Part shown: positions 24,291 through 34,818 of the stretch, one piece after another
Layout of the letters: the number at the start of each line of letters is the position of its first letter
How positions within the stretch are numbered: position 1 is the stretch's first letter
Source: Prinia subflava
Taxonomy: Eukaryota > Chordata > Aves > Passeriformes > Cisticolidae
Assembly: GCF_021018805.1 (NCBI RefSeq)
Contig: NC_086254.1
Location: 1,426,001 to 1,490,000, forward strand
DNA: 64,000 bases
Direction of reading: 5' to 3'
Made by a program: the position numbers and the translations under genes
Notes under the pieces: generated by a model
The model's database searches: none
Told to the model about the DNA's origin: nothing
The model's input: the letters and a program-made list of their open reading frames with translations, nothing else

Positions 24291-25739
24291 GGACTGGGGG
24301 CTGGAAAATACAGTTGCTTGTACTCCCAGCACTGTTTAGAAAAATAATCTCTGTGCTGCTCGGATACATTTCTGGAGTTGAATCACTGCTGTTGACTCAC
24401 AGGAGGGTCAATACTGCGAGTATTCAGCTTGAACAGCCCTTTGCAGACTTCGATAAGGACATCTTACCAAAAATAAGCCTCCCTTTTAAATGTAATCTAT
24501 CAGCATGCAGAATGCCCTCAGCTACACCCTGCAGCTCAGGCGTGTCTGAGGAGCTGGGGACTGGCAGCCTGCCAGCAACATCTGGAGCAGATGTTCCATT
24601 TTAGGCAAAGATTAGTGGCATGAATCACAAAATTAGTAAAACCTCCTTGGTTACCTGAGCAGGCTCATTTCCCTTTGCTGTTGAGCCCTGTTAACAGGTG
24701 GGGTTCTCCCAGGCTGCATTTTCTGACACACTCATGCTTCTCTGCCAGGAGAGGAGAAGGAGGGAGGATGGCCTGGAATGGACCAGAAGATTCCCCAAAA
24801 TCCAAGCACATGGACAGCACATGCCTAAAGCCAACTCCATCCATCGGTCCTGCCTGGTCAGGAGGGGAGATCTCCAAGACAGCAAGCACAGGACTGCTCC
24901 TCAGCAATTCCTGCTGCCATCCCAAAGGGATGCTTTGGATCCAGGATGCTTTGGGAGCCCAGCAGGGGAGAACACCATGGGCAGAGTTCTGCCCTCTGGA
25001 GTGGCAGCTGGAAGCCTCCAGGCACTGAAACTCTATGTTTCTGATGCCCACGCTTCTCCAAATAAATCCAAATCCAAGCATCTCTCCCTGGAGACACTTG
25101 GGGACACTCCTGATCCAGACTGAGACTCGCAAGCAGGACTGTTATTCACATAATTACAGCACCTTTCTGGATGTTTGTCTCCCTGGGGAGATATTCCTCA
25201 TAGCTGCACAGCTAAATAGGCAGTGTAAATCTAATGTACCCTCATGAATTCTGCCAGCCAGGGAAGGTTGTTTCTCCATAAAGGGAGGCCTGAATTAATA
25301 TGCAAAACTAAACCACCACTGTTGTCACTGTATTCTGGTCACTGCTGTTGCATCCCATGAATCCTGCATTGTTTCTGCACGACAAATGTGTTACTGGCTT
25401 ATTACTCATTCATTGTCAAAGTCAGGGAATATTTGGATCTGGATGCCAAACAACTATCAAAGCCCCAAATTATCTATCAGTTCCTTGTCAGATGGGTTGC
25501 AAACTAAATGTCACATTAATGTATGAGCTTCCAGTTGCTTCTAAATGTCTATCTTAAGCTTCACCTTTTAACTCTATTATTTCTCTGAGAAGTATTTCCT
25601 TTATTCACTCCTTGATAAGTATCAAACCCAATTCTCAGGAACCTGCTAAGAATAATTTGCAGGCAGCAGCTCTCAGGTGCCTTGAGCCTGTGCAGACCTC
25701 TCTCCTGCTGTGAGGAAGTTTAGGCTGAGAACTTCTAAA
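24291..25739. other. Unique intronic sequence, nothing recognised
   Basis: No recognised gene or repeat; AT content rises toward the right. Confidence 0.4.
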
Positions 25740-26430
25740 AGCAGGTACTGAATGCATAATTTTCATTATTCCTAATAAAGAATACGGCAACTAAACCTGT
25801 TGGGTATATCCTAAATGTTAAAGTGGCAATTTTCATCAAGTTATTACATACTATGTAATGGCCATCCTACATAATACAGTTATTTTCTGCTTCAGAAACA
25901 TCCTGGCAGTGGGATAGAGAGGGAAGCAGCACCCCAGCTGCTGTGTGCAAGCATCAGTTAACACAGCAGCCACATCCCACCGTGTATCTCTTATCTCCAC
26001 ATCATCATTTCTTATATCAAAGGATTTCACCCACCAAGGCTCTGCTCGTATAAAGAACTATTTTAGCTCAGTAACATCATTCAAGTTTGGGCCCTTCTGC
26101 CTACAAACAGCTTTTCCCTACTCTCAGTTATTTACACTTAGTTATTTATCTTAATCAGGAAAATTTCTTAGCATTTAAGTTAATATATTACCTACCCATT
26201 AAAACCTTAATATTACCAGTCTGTGGGTGTAGTGCTATTACATTCTCCTAAATGCTGATAAAACCACTTTTAATCTGCCTTATTTACATATATAATTTCT
26301 ATACTCAGTGGTTAGCTAAGTTTGTAATGTGTTTGGAGGATGATAAGTGTTAGAGAAGATAAGCATTATCTTATCCTTATGGGAAGCAAATCCACGTATC
26401 TCCAAAGTGTTTTAAGTTAATTAAGTGCCA
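25740..26430. promoter_or_regulatory. AT-rich candidate regulatory block with clustered GATA motifs
   Basis: Repeat-free AT-rich sequence. At 26342-26375 there are three GATAAG motifs within 34 bp: GATAAG (26342-26347), GATAAG (26358-26363) and its inverse CTTATC (26370-26375). The last two form an inverted pair around a 6-bp spacer. Such clusters are typical of GATA-factor-bound enhancers, but binding is not shown. Confidence 0.3.
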
Positions 26431-26872
26431 CTTTACAAGGATAGCAACACCATGCTGAGGGCTGTGGTTCGGTGTCAGCCTCCATGTCCATATGCAACCC
26501 TCCCAAAGTTAATTTCCTAATTGGATAAGCAGATGAGAGCACAGCCAGAACACAGGAGGCTGCTGGCATGCACTTGGCCATACCTCAGCACGTTCACATT
26601 ATTCCATGTGCAAAAGCACAGATGCAAGCTGCTTTAAAAAATGAACACAGGCTTATTTCACCCCCAAGGAATGTAAAGTTCCTTTGCAACATTAACATTT
26701 GGTAAAAGCAGCAGTTTAATCTGTGCATTTCTTTAGCACAGGGGAAGAAAGGGTGAACAGAGGGTGAACCTCTCTGTTTACCCCTTTTCTGTCCAGCTTC
26801 ACTTCAGCACTCCTTCATCTGCTCTCTTTTACAACAATTTGCAAATAGGTTAATTCTCCCTGATCTTACACA
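26431..26872. other. Unique intronic sequence, nothing recognised
   Basis: No recognised gene or repeat. Confidence 0.4.
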
Positions 26873-26993
26873 TCAAGCTGGGCAGGGCTTGGAGCACCCT
26901 GGGATGGTAGAAGGTCTCCCTGCCCATGGCAGAGGGTTGGAACTGGGTGATCTTTAGGGTCCCTTCCAAACCAAATCATTCCGTGATTCCATG
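26873..26993 (+). mobile_element. CR1 LINE 3' end fragment
   Basis: It contains CTCCCTGCCCATGGCAGAGG and TTTAGGGTCCCTTCCAAACC, and ends ATTCCGTGATTCCATGA. Confidence 0.87.
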
Positions 26994-29900
26994 ACCTGTT
27001 GAGAGACCACAAAATAAAATTGAACAGAAGAGCTCTGGATGAGTCAGCAATGCCCTTCTGTTCTCTGTCTTACCAGCATGTAGCTTGAGGTTCAGAATTC
27101 CTGGTCTATTTTTCCACACTGCTCAGGTAGGTGCCACATCCTTCCTGTGCCGGTGGCTTCCAGGCAGCCAAGCACTCACTGGAGTCAGCTGCTACTGTGA
27201 ATCCACCCCCATCCACCAGCATCCAAAGCACCACAGAGGGCATTTCCAGCCTTCACACTGCTTGGAGGCTTCAATCCAAGAGCCAGGCCTCTGCTGGACA
27301 CAGAGCCTGGAAGGTGGCTGCCTGGGAGGCTCCTCAGGTCCCCGGTGAGCAGCACAAGTGACCTGCTCACATCTGTTCCACAAGCTCAGACATGGCAGGT
27401 ACAGGGGATGGCTCCTCACACCCAAACCCAGGGTTTATTGAGAATTCTCTCCCTCCTGCAATCCCTGTTTTCCAATGGCAGCACCATTTACTGACCCATC
27501 CCACTGAGAAGGTCTCACAGTACCTTTGGACACTGGACACAAACACCAGCCTTCCTCAAGCCGTGTCACTCACCCTCCAGCCACTGGGATGTTAAAGGCT
27601 TGGCCCATCTTTGCTGTCTCTGGGTCCTCTAAATGCCCAATTTCTCAAATTCCTCACAGTCATCAATGGGTTCCTAATCAGCCCCAGAGGAATGGGATGA
27701 GCTAGTGGGAAGACTCTGCCCAGTACTTCTCAGGAAGCAGCATACAGCTCCTGAAAATGCTGAATGATCCCTTCTGAGTCTCTGCTCCCTTCAGCTTCTC
27801 ACCTGGTCATACAGCACAGAATCCCCCTCTTGGTAAACACAGAGACAAACTGAAAAGTTCATTTGTCCAAATCTCCATAAAGTTGGAAATAATCTGGATC
27901 ACAATTTGTACTTATATAAATGTCAGCACACAAAAAAACAGGCTTGGATCAAAAAGAAAAGTTGTAGTTAACACCCAGAGTAAAATACACACGTTCTTTT
28001 CTGACCTTCATTACCTTTCTCTGCTCATCTGCTGGACAAGAGAATTCTATCCATAAAAGATACTTCAGAAATTAAAAATCCTCTGAGGTCCCAGATCAGT
28101 GTCTTCACATACAAAGCCCTCCATTCCAAAGGGTACCCTCGAACCCCTGTGTGTGGGAGCCATCAATTAAAGAACAGCAAAGAGCAAACCCCACACAACC
28201 TGTGCAACGAGTTAAAGAGCAATAATCAGCTTTTAGAAAGAACAAAGCAAATTTACAGATTGGGCCATCTTTGGGACAGCTCTTCTTGCCCAGAGAGGAG
28301 TAAGAGGGAGACAGGTATCATGTCCAGAATGGCATGGCAGAGAAACACCATTCAGACAGAAGGATTGTGTCAAATCCCTCCTTTCCCAGAGCCAAAGCAG
28401 TGATGTTTAGCTTGTTTTTATGGCCAACCTTTACAGAGATAAATAAATACACACACATAAAACATGAGGGCTGCTGTACCACCGAGAGCTGTTATTTCCA
28501 ATATGCTTTACACTACATGACTCACAAAGCAAACCCACAGCAATGGTATGATCAAATTGCTCATTTCATCTGTACGGAATGGAGCTTCTGAAGACATTCA
28601 GCTTTTTAAAGATGGCTTCAGCTCCCACTGAAATAAAGCCAAGTCCCATAATGCAGGAGAAATCCATAGCTGGCTGCACCTAGACTGGGTTGTACCTTCT
28701 CTCTTTGGCCAAACACTCCCAATGCTCTGTGAGGGCAGGCTTTCCACTTATCACCCTATGGATACTTTATTCCATGATTTTGCAGCTGCTAAACCACAGG
28801 TCAGAATTCAAATGAATCATGACCTTTTAGAACCAAAAAAGAAATCTCATCTCTCAGCAGGTTGCTGTGCAGGGAGCTTGGCCCAGAGCTAAGGTGGGGT
28901 TTGTGAGGCACCAGCACAAAACTACCCACACAAAAATCAAAGAGAAGTGGAGAGCTCCTATTTGCACACTGCCAGCAGGCAGGAGATTTCAGGTGTTCCT
29001 CAAGTGCCCAGGATGAATGCTGATCCAGGCACAGAAAATTCCTGGCAGGAAAGCCAATCCAGCTCCCCATCCTCAGTCCCAGGGGCTGTCCCAGTGCTCC
29101 TGACTGTTTCCTTTCAGTGCTGGTGCATGGGGCTCACCTGGCTCCCCATATCTTGCTGTAAACCCCAGCCCAGCTGAAGCACAGCCCATAGCACCCCTTA
29201 GAGCACTGGGCACGCTGAGCTTCTCTCAAAACCACATGTTCCAAATACACATTGACCCCAAGTTACATAAGCACTGTGCCAGAGCTATTTTTTAGCCAGA
29301 CTGATCAGTGCTGCTATAAATCACCCCAGGATGCAGAGGCCAGACAAGATGTCACATTTATGTGCTCAGCTTTCTGCCTGCCCTGAGAAAACGTTTGTGA
29401 TATGCCAACATATCTATTCCCTCTCTGCCTCCCCTGGTGTGTAGGTGCATGACTGCTGCTCAGCACTGAGCAGGCTCCAGACAGCGCTGCCCGTGCCCAC
29501 AGCAGCCTGGGGACAGCACTGAGCTGTCCCTGCCCCTGCAGCTCCTCTCAGCAGCCCCAGCCAGCGCCAAGAGCAGCCCCTGGAGCAGGGCAGCCCCACA
29601 TGAACCTCCACAGAAGGGCAGGAAGTGATAACCCCAGCTCCCCCTGTGCCTGCAGGGATGGCAGACTGCTGCATGATCACTTATCCTATCCTAGTCCAGC
29701 GTCCTGGAATAAGGGCTCTATATTGAGCTGCAGTTATTGCCCCAATAACTGCCTAAATCCTCCTGGAAACTTCTGCCCTACCAGGATCTAGGAGCAGGCA
29801 ATTCCACAGTCTGATTGCAAATAACATTCAACTTTCTACCTTACTCCTCGTTATTCTTACTCTTCTCCTCTGTTTATCGCTCACCAGTGCCACTCCAGCA

Positions 29901-31059
29901 TCTCGTGGTGCCAAGCACAGGACAGGTTTCTCATGCACGTGTATAAAGCAGCAAGAGCAGTAACACTTTCCTCCTCAGCTGAGTGCTCCAGGGCTGTCCC
30001 CAAAGCCACTGCCCGAGCCAAGTGCTGTGGGAAAGCCACGCTGCATCCTGCACCTGCCTCTCCTCCTGGGTGCAAAGTGACACCGGCCACAGCTCAGGCT
30101 CAGCACACACACACGGCACACACAGCTCTCGGTTCAGCACAGCACAACGGGGCATGAGCTCCACATTCCAAACTCGGAGAGGGAATCACACTGACACTGC
30201 CAGAAACACCAAGTCTGCTCATCCCGACACACAGAAACTTGCAGGGATTGAAGCTACGGAGGTTGGAAGCAATAAGCAAGACCCTTGATTGAAATTACAC
30301 CCCCAGTTGTGAATCTGTGGGGAACAACTTTAAAAAAATCAGCTTCCACAGTGAGTGTTTTAATTAGATACCTCACCTAGATTTCTTACATCTTCACAAT
30401 GTGTTTCTCTATCCTGCACAGCATCTTTAAAACTCCCTTTCTACATCTCCGAACTACTGAACCTGGTGAGATTTTAATAGAAATCCCCTTTCTGTGCTAT
30501 AAAGAGAAACATTACTTGAGATTTTAATTAGCAGTTGTCGGTGCTGAGCCATAGGAAATACTGAATACTTTGCTTAACTTCTTAGAGAAAGTGCCTTTTG
30601 CTTTCTGACCTTCTGCACTCAAATGATGCAACACACTTGAGCCATTTGAAAACTCCGTTCCAAAAGCAGCTCTGCGCGAGTAAAAGCCATTCCCTCAATC
30701 AATACACCCTGTGCTGCTCCGACCCGTGTTCACCCACGGCACACCCGGCTCGCTTGATGCAGAAATCGTGCCACGGTCATCTTCTGACCGCCGCTATAAA
30801 TGTGAAAGGCAGCATTCTGTTATTACCATTTCCTTCCATCCTGTGCAAGGTACTCCGCGCTTTAGACACACACGGAACTTGGGAATCGCATGCGATTTAA
30901 ATCGATTCAGTCCGTTGAGACTCCGTTTGCACAACAACAGAGAGGGGAGCAGGGTCCGTCATGCAAACTTCAGGCAAGGCGGGCACCTGCTCCGAGCCCC
31001 GATTCACCATCACCGACCCTACCCCGAAAAGCATTAAAGAGCAGGAGAACAGTTCCTAC
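26994..31059. other. Unique intronic sequence up to exon 1
   Basis: No recognised repeat. 29410-29660 is GC-rich and 30090-30125 has CA-rich words. From about 30640 toward the exon the CpG density rises (for example ATCGCATGCGATTTAAATCG near 30886), which suggests the promoter-proximal start of the intron is part of the regulatory domain. No second exon was found. Confidence 0.4.
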
Positions 31060-31297
31060 CATTCAGCTGCCTGTAGACAATGTCTTCTAGGAGCGAGAGC
31101 CTCTTCAGCACTGCATCCTGGATGGAGCTGATGCCGTGGGCTGTCAAGTTGGCCACTTCTGCCCTGGGATGGATGTCATGGAAGGAGTCGCCGCTCTTGG
31201 TGGTGATGGGTCTGCACTTGGCCAGGAAGAGGACGAAGCCAGCCACGGCGATCAGGTTTAACACCAGCAGGACTTTGACTCTCCTCAAAGAAGCCAT
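31060..31297 (-). CDS. GALNT17: GALNT17 first coding exon (polypeptide GalNAc-transferase 17), partial
   Basis: The exon encodes 79 whole codons plus the first base of the next. The protein starts MASLRRVKVLLVLNLIAV and ends EDIVYRQLN(G). From memory this closely matches the N-terminus of vertebrate GALNT17/WBSCR17 and clearly differs from its paralogue GALNT9. Residues 1-8 form a basic cytosolic tip. Residues 9-27 are a hydrophobic signal anchor (type II, Golgi). The lumenal stem follows, with an N-glycosylation sequon NLT at residues 50-52 and a heptad-like amphipathic stretch at about 58-78. The catalytic and lectin domains lie in later exons outside the window. The start is the ATG at 31297-31295; +4 is G but -3 is T, so the Kozak context is only moderate. 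The exon ends ATG|GTAGGA at 31060/31059, a phase-1 donor. Family knowledge: GALNT17 belongs to the mucin-type O-glycosylation enzyme family, is brain-enriched, and its own transferase activity is uncertain. Confidence 0.93.
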
Positions 31298-31342
31298 CAA
31301 ACTTCCCGAGGGGCCCCGCCAGCCGCCGCGCTGCCGGCAGGG

Positions 31343-31384
31343 CTATGGGAGCGGGCCGGCGGCCGCCCGCCGCTGCGCGCACAT
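31343..31384 (-). other. Possible upstream ORF (13 codons) in the GALNT17 5' UTR
   Basis: An ATG at 31384-31382 opens a short frame reading MCAQRRAAAGPLP that stops at TAG (31345-31343), 45 bases before the GALNT17 start. It matters only if transcription begins upstream of 31384, which is likely but not shown. Two further nested small frames start at ATGs at 31576 (25 codons) and 31680 (35 codons). Confidence 0.35.
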
Positions 31385-32021
31385 CGCGGGGAGCGCGCCC
31401 CGGCCGGCCGCGCTGGCCGCACACCGCGGCGGCGAGCGGAGCGGGAGGGCTGGCGAGCAGCGGCACCGCGAGCCCAGGCGCGGCGAGCCCGCCCCGGACT
31501 ATGGCCCCGCAGAGGAGGCGCGGCCGGGGCCGCCCGCCCCGCTCCGCCCGCCGCGCTGCCGCCGCCGCAACTTCATGCCCCGCGCAGGGCGGCCGCGCCG
31601 GGGCTGCGGGGCGGCCGCGGGGCCGAGGAGCCCTGCGGCAGCGGCGGCACCGGCGGCAGCGGCAGCGGCAGCGCCGGCATCAACGCCCGGCCCCCGCCCG
31701 CCTCCCGCCTCCGCCGGCCCGCGGGGGGAGCGCGGCCGCTGCTGCGCGGGCCGGGCCGGGCCGGCGCCCCCTGCGCGGGCGGAGCGGGGCCGGGGGCGGG
31801 CGGGGGCGCGGGGCGCCCGCCCCTCACGGCACCGGGAGGGGAGGGGGCGGCCGAGCGGAGCCCCCGCCCCGCGCAGGGCCGGCGGCTGCGGCAGAGCCCC
31901 CGCGCCTGCGGAGAGCGGCCCGGCCGCCGCCACCGCCCGGCACGGAGGCCCGGGGGCTGCGGCGGGGCCGAGCGGGCAGCGCGGCTGGGCATCGACCCGC
32001 CGGCCCTGAGGGATGCGGAGT

Positions 32022-32347
32022 GCGGGGGCCGTGAGGGGACGCGGGGTGCGGGCTGCCAGGGCCGTGCGGGGATGGAGCGCTGAGTGCCGGGGCCGTGCGG
32101 AGTGCCCGGGCCCTAAGGGGATGCGGGATGCGGGCTGCTAGGGCCGTGCGGGGATGGGAGCGCGGGGCTGTGCGGGGATGGAACGCTGAGTGCCGGGGCT
32201 GTGCGGGGATGGAGCCCGGGGCTGTGCGGGGATGGAGCGCTGAGTGCCGGGGCTGTGCGGGGATGGACCGCTGAGTGCCGGGGCTGTGCGGGGATGGAGC
32301 GCTGAGTGCCGGGGCTGTGCGGGGATGGAGCGCGGGGCTGTGCGGGT
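32022..32347. repeat. 31-bp GC-rich minisatellite at the distal edge of the CpG island
   Basis: The unit begins GGGGCTGTGCGGGGATGGAG and continues CGCTGAGTGCC, 31 bp in all. Clear copies run from about 32163 to 32347, with more divergent copies from 32022. Some copies are shortened to about 22 bp, losing the GCTGAGTGCC part, so the array mixes two unit lengths. The plus strand is G-rich with repeated GGGG runs, so quadruplex formation is plausible. The array lies roughly 0.7-1.05 kb upstream of the GALNT17 start codon. Confidence 0.88.
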
Positions 32348-32400
32348 GAGATGGGGCCGGTTGCGGTAACGCGCTCCTCCTGCTCGGTGTCACGGAAAGT

Positions 32401-34545
32401 TTGAGCCCCCGGGCCGGTGCGTGGGCCTCCTCTGGACTCCGCTCCCCGCTCTCCCCGGTGGAAGCTTTGTGCTCTCCCTCGGAACCCCGGCTTTCCCTGC
32501 CCCGGTACGGAATGACAAAGGCAGCATCCTGCTTCCCCAGGCTCCGCACACCCTCCGTGCCGGAGCCAGGGAGTCACTTCAGAGCTGTCACGGCTGTCCT
32601 TAGCAAGGAACGCCTGTACCTCAAACCCTGACGAGGTAAAGTGATAAACATCATAAACTACAATTCACATCCAATGGTTTAATGCCAGAATGCTGAATCT
32701 TCTCACGAGGGCACAGCCACTGCTGAACAACCCCAGCAGCCCCCGTTTTCCGAGCTTTATCCATGAGCCACCGTTCACCCTGCTTTTCAGAAAGATGCCA
32801 CCAACAGGCATTAGAAATTCAAACAACCTTGTGTCATTGTATCCTACAAGGCAACTTTTCAAAAGGTAAGAATAACCCCTCTCACCTTCAAGCCATAATT
32901 AAAAAAGAAAAAAAAATCAATGCCATGGAAACAAACCTAAAATTGCCTTGGAGGATTTGGAGTTTTAATTCAGTCCTAGCTGCACATGAAGTCTTTTATG
33001 GCTTGTATGTTCAGACCCGGGATCCTGCTACAAACCTGGAGACAGGCACATAACTCATAGTCAGACCCTAAAATGCTGTGCTCAGGTTCATTATAAGAGG
33101 GTGAAAATGTGAATGATTTGCATGACATGGAGCTAGAACTACCTCACAAATTGCTGAAAACCAGCTTTTGGCAGGCACTGAGGAGAAGCTGGTTTGGGGG
33201 TTCTATAGGGGTGTTCTGGCACACGATAAACACAAGGTTTGTTTCCAAAGCTGACAACTGAGATTTTTCTTTTCTATAAATAAAAGCACTTTTCATTAAA
33301 CAAACAAACAAACAAACACCACCCAAACTTGGCAGAGTGGTTTACCAAAAAGGGAAACCACATGGCCTTAACAGTCAGGAGCAGAAATATTTGTGCAAAC
33401 AGAAAAGTACCTGCTGCTTATTCTGAAGCAGTCTGGGATAAAGACACATTCCCATTGTCCTTCATTACCACTGCTCCCACTGAAGTCAGGCTGGTGCATT
33501 ACACAGGAGCAGCAAGGTCTATTTTAATTATAAACCAGTTTGGAAAAAGATGGATTTAAAGGCTTTTGGCACATGGCTGTTACAGATGATTCCAATGGAA
33601 AAAAAAAAATCCTAGGATCTTAAAAAAGAGAATGCAAGAATCTGAAGCAGCTCCCTGCTGCACGACAAGGAGAGCATTTTTGCCACCACTTCCCTCAAGA
33701 AAGGAGCAGAATTAAGTCCCCCAAAAATAGGAAGGAGGAAGAAAGCCTCAAGTCCCCTGAGGCTGACAGATGGTTACAGGGCACCTGGCACCTGTGAGCG
33801 TGTGGTCCTGGGGGGAATAGCACAGCAGGAGAAAATAAAAATGTCAAAAAAATGCAAGGAAAAAAATCTCTGTGTGGGAAATAATATGAGAGCTGAAAAG
33901 TCAGAGTACACATGTGCCAAGAGCCCCCTGTCCTGTCTGGGAGGATTAACTTCTAGAAGCTCCCCAGGTTTCTCTTGCTGCTGCTGCTGCTGTTCCTTTA
34001 TTCTGCAAGCAGCAGACTTTGAAGCTGTGCTGGGACAATGATTCCATCACCTGGGACTGTCCCCAGCCCAGCTGCACCTGCCTCCAGGAGAGCTGGCCCT
34101 GCTGCTTCCTTTGCAGAACTGCTGAGGGATCCAGCCTGAGGAAAAGCTGATCCCCCTTCCTGAACTGGTCTGCAGCATTCTGTGTTCCACAGGCCCCTTC
34201 TGCCATGCTGGTCTCTGCAGCAGCAAATTTTCCCTTCATTTCTTTCACTTGGGAGAAGGTATTTCAGTTCTGTTCAGTTGTACTCCAGTCACTTCTGGCC
34301 TGAGGAGACCAAGCAAACCCCAAAGTATTCACACCAAGCATCGATTCCCTTCAGTGTGTCCTGAGAACCACCCTCAGCACGTTCTGAACCACCCTCAGCT
34401 CTCTGGGACTGCCAAGGAGCCACGTGCCACCTGTGTCACCAGAGCTGCACAATTATCCACAAACACTCCCCTCTGTGCCTCCCCTACAGCGACACGGGAG
34501 AGCAGAATGCTTCAGATAACAACAACATCAGAGAGTCCCCTGAAT
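32401..34545. other. Upstream flank, nothing coding recognised
   Basis: CpG density falls off after about 32580. Short simple repeats occur: (CAAA)n at about 33298-33318 and a CTG run of about five units near 33977-33992. No gene was recognised. Confidence 0.45.
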
Positions 34546-34818
34546 CAGAGAATCAGCAAATCACCAAGCTTGGGAAAGACCTCCGAGGTCATCCAGTCCA
34601 AACACCAACCCAGCCCCACCACCCTGTTCAGCACTGACCCGTCCCCAAGTGCCTCACCCACGCATTTTTTGAACACTTCCAGAGGGGGTGTTCACCCTGC
34701 TGTGGGCAGCCTGTGCCAGGCCCTGACCACCCTCTCAGTGGTGAAACTTCCCTAATATCTAATTTAGGGAATTAACTTCCCCTGGCACAACCTGGGGCTC
34801 TTTCCTATCACTCTGCCC
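34546..34818 (-). mobile_element. CR1 LINE 3' segment (older subfamily)
   Basis: It contains GGTCATCCAGTCCAAACACC, TTTTTTGAACACTTCCAGAG, and GGCAGCCTGTGCCAGGCCCT, all bird CR1 3' features in reverse complement. Confidence 0.85.

Larger units (their letters stand above)
1..31059 (-). other. GALNT17: GALNT17 intron 1 (partial, inferred)
   Basis: The GT donor of exon 1 lies at 31059-31058. No continuation of the stem or of the glycosyltransferase domain can be seen further along the minus strand, so the whole left half of the window is inferred to be first intron. GALNT17 is known to have very long introns in vertebrates, which fits. The stretch contains only transposon remnants, simple repeats and AT-rich unique sequence. 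Confidence 0.75.
31290..32400 (-). promoter_or_regulatory. GALNT17: CpG island promoter and 5' UTR of GALNT17
   Basis: Base composition changes abruptly to very GC-rich sequence dense in CpG. Many GC-box cores (CCGCCC and GGGCGG) occur, for example around 31530-31560 and 31790-31800. No TATA box is visible. The island begins at the start codon and runs about 1.1 kb upstream, the usual layout of a housekeeping or neuronal CpG-island promoter with dispersed initiation. The transcription start cannot be fixed from sequence; somewhere between about 31400 and 32000 on the minus strand is likely. Long open frames on both strands here reflect a lack of AT-rich stop codons and are not treated as genes. 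Confidence 0.85.

Noticed and set aside
31080..32034. Plus-strand open frames of 309 and 229 codons across the CpG island
   Set aside because: Composition is only Ala, Gly, Pro and Arg, and the frames are antisense to GALNT17 exon 1. GC-rich DNA lacks stop codons by chance.
31824..32577. Minus-strand open frames with repeated PHSPGTQRSIPAQPRHSA-type units
   Set aside because: The periodicity is that of the 31-bp minisatellite, and no family is recognised.
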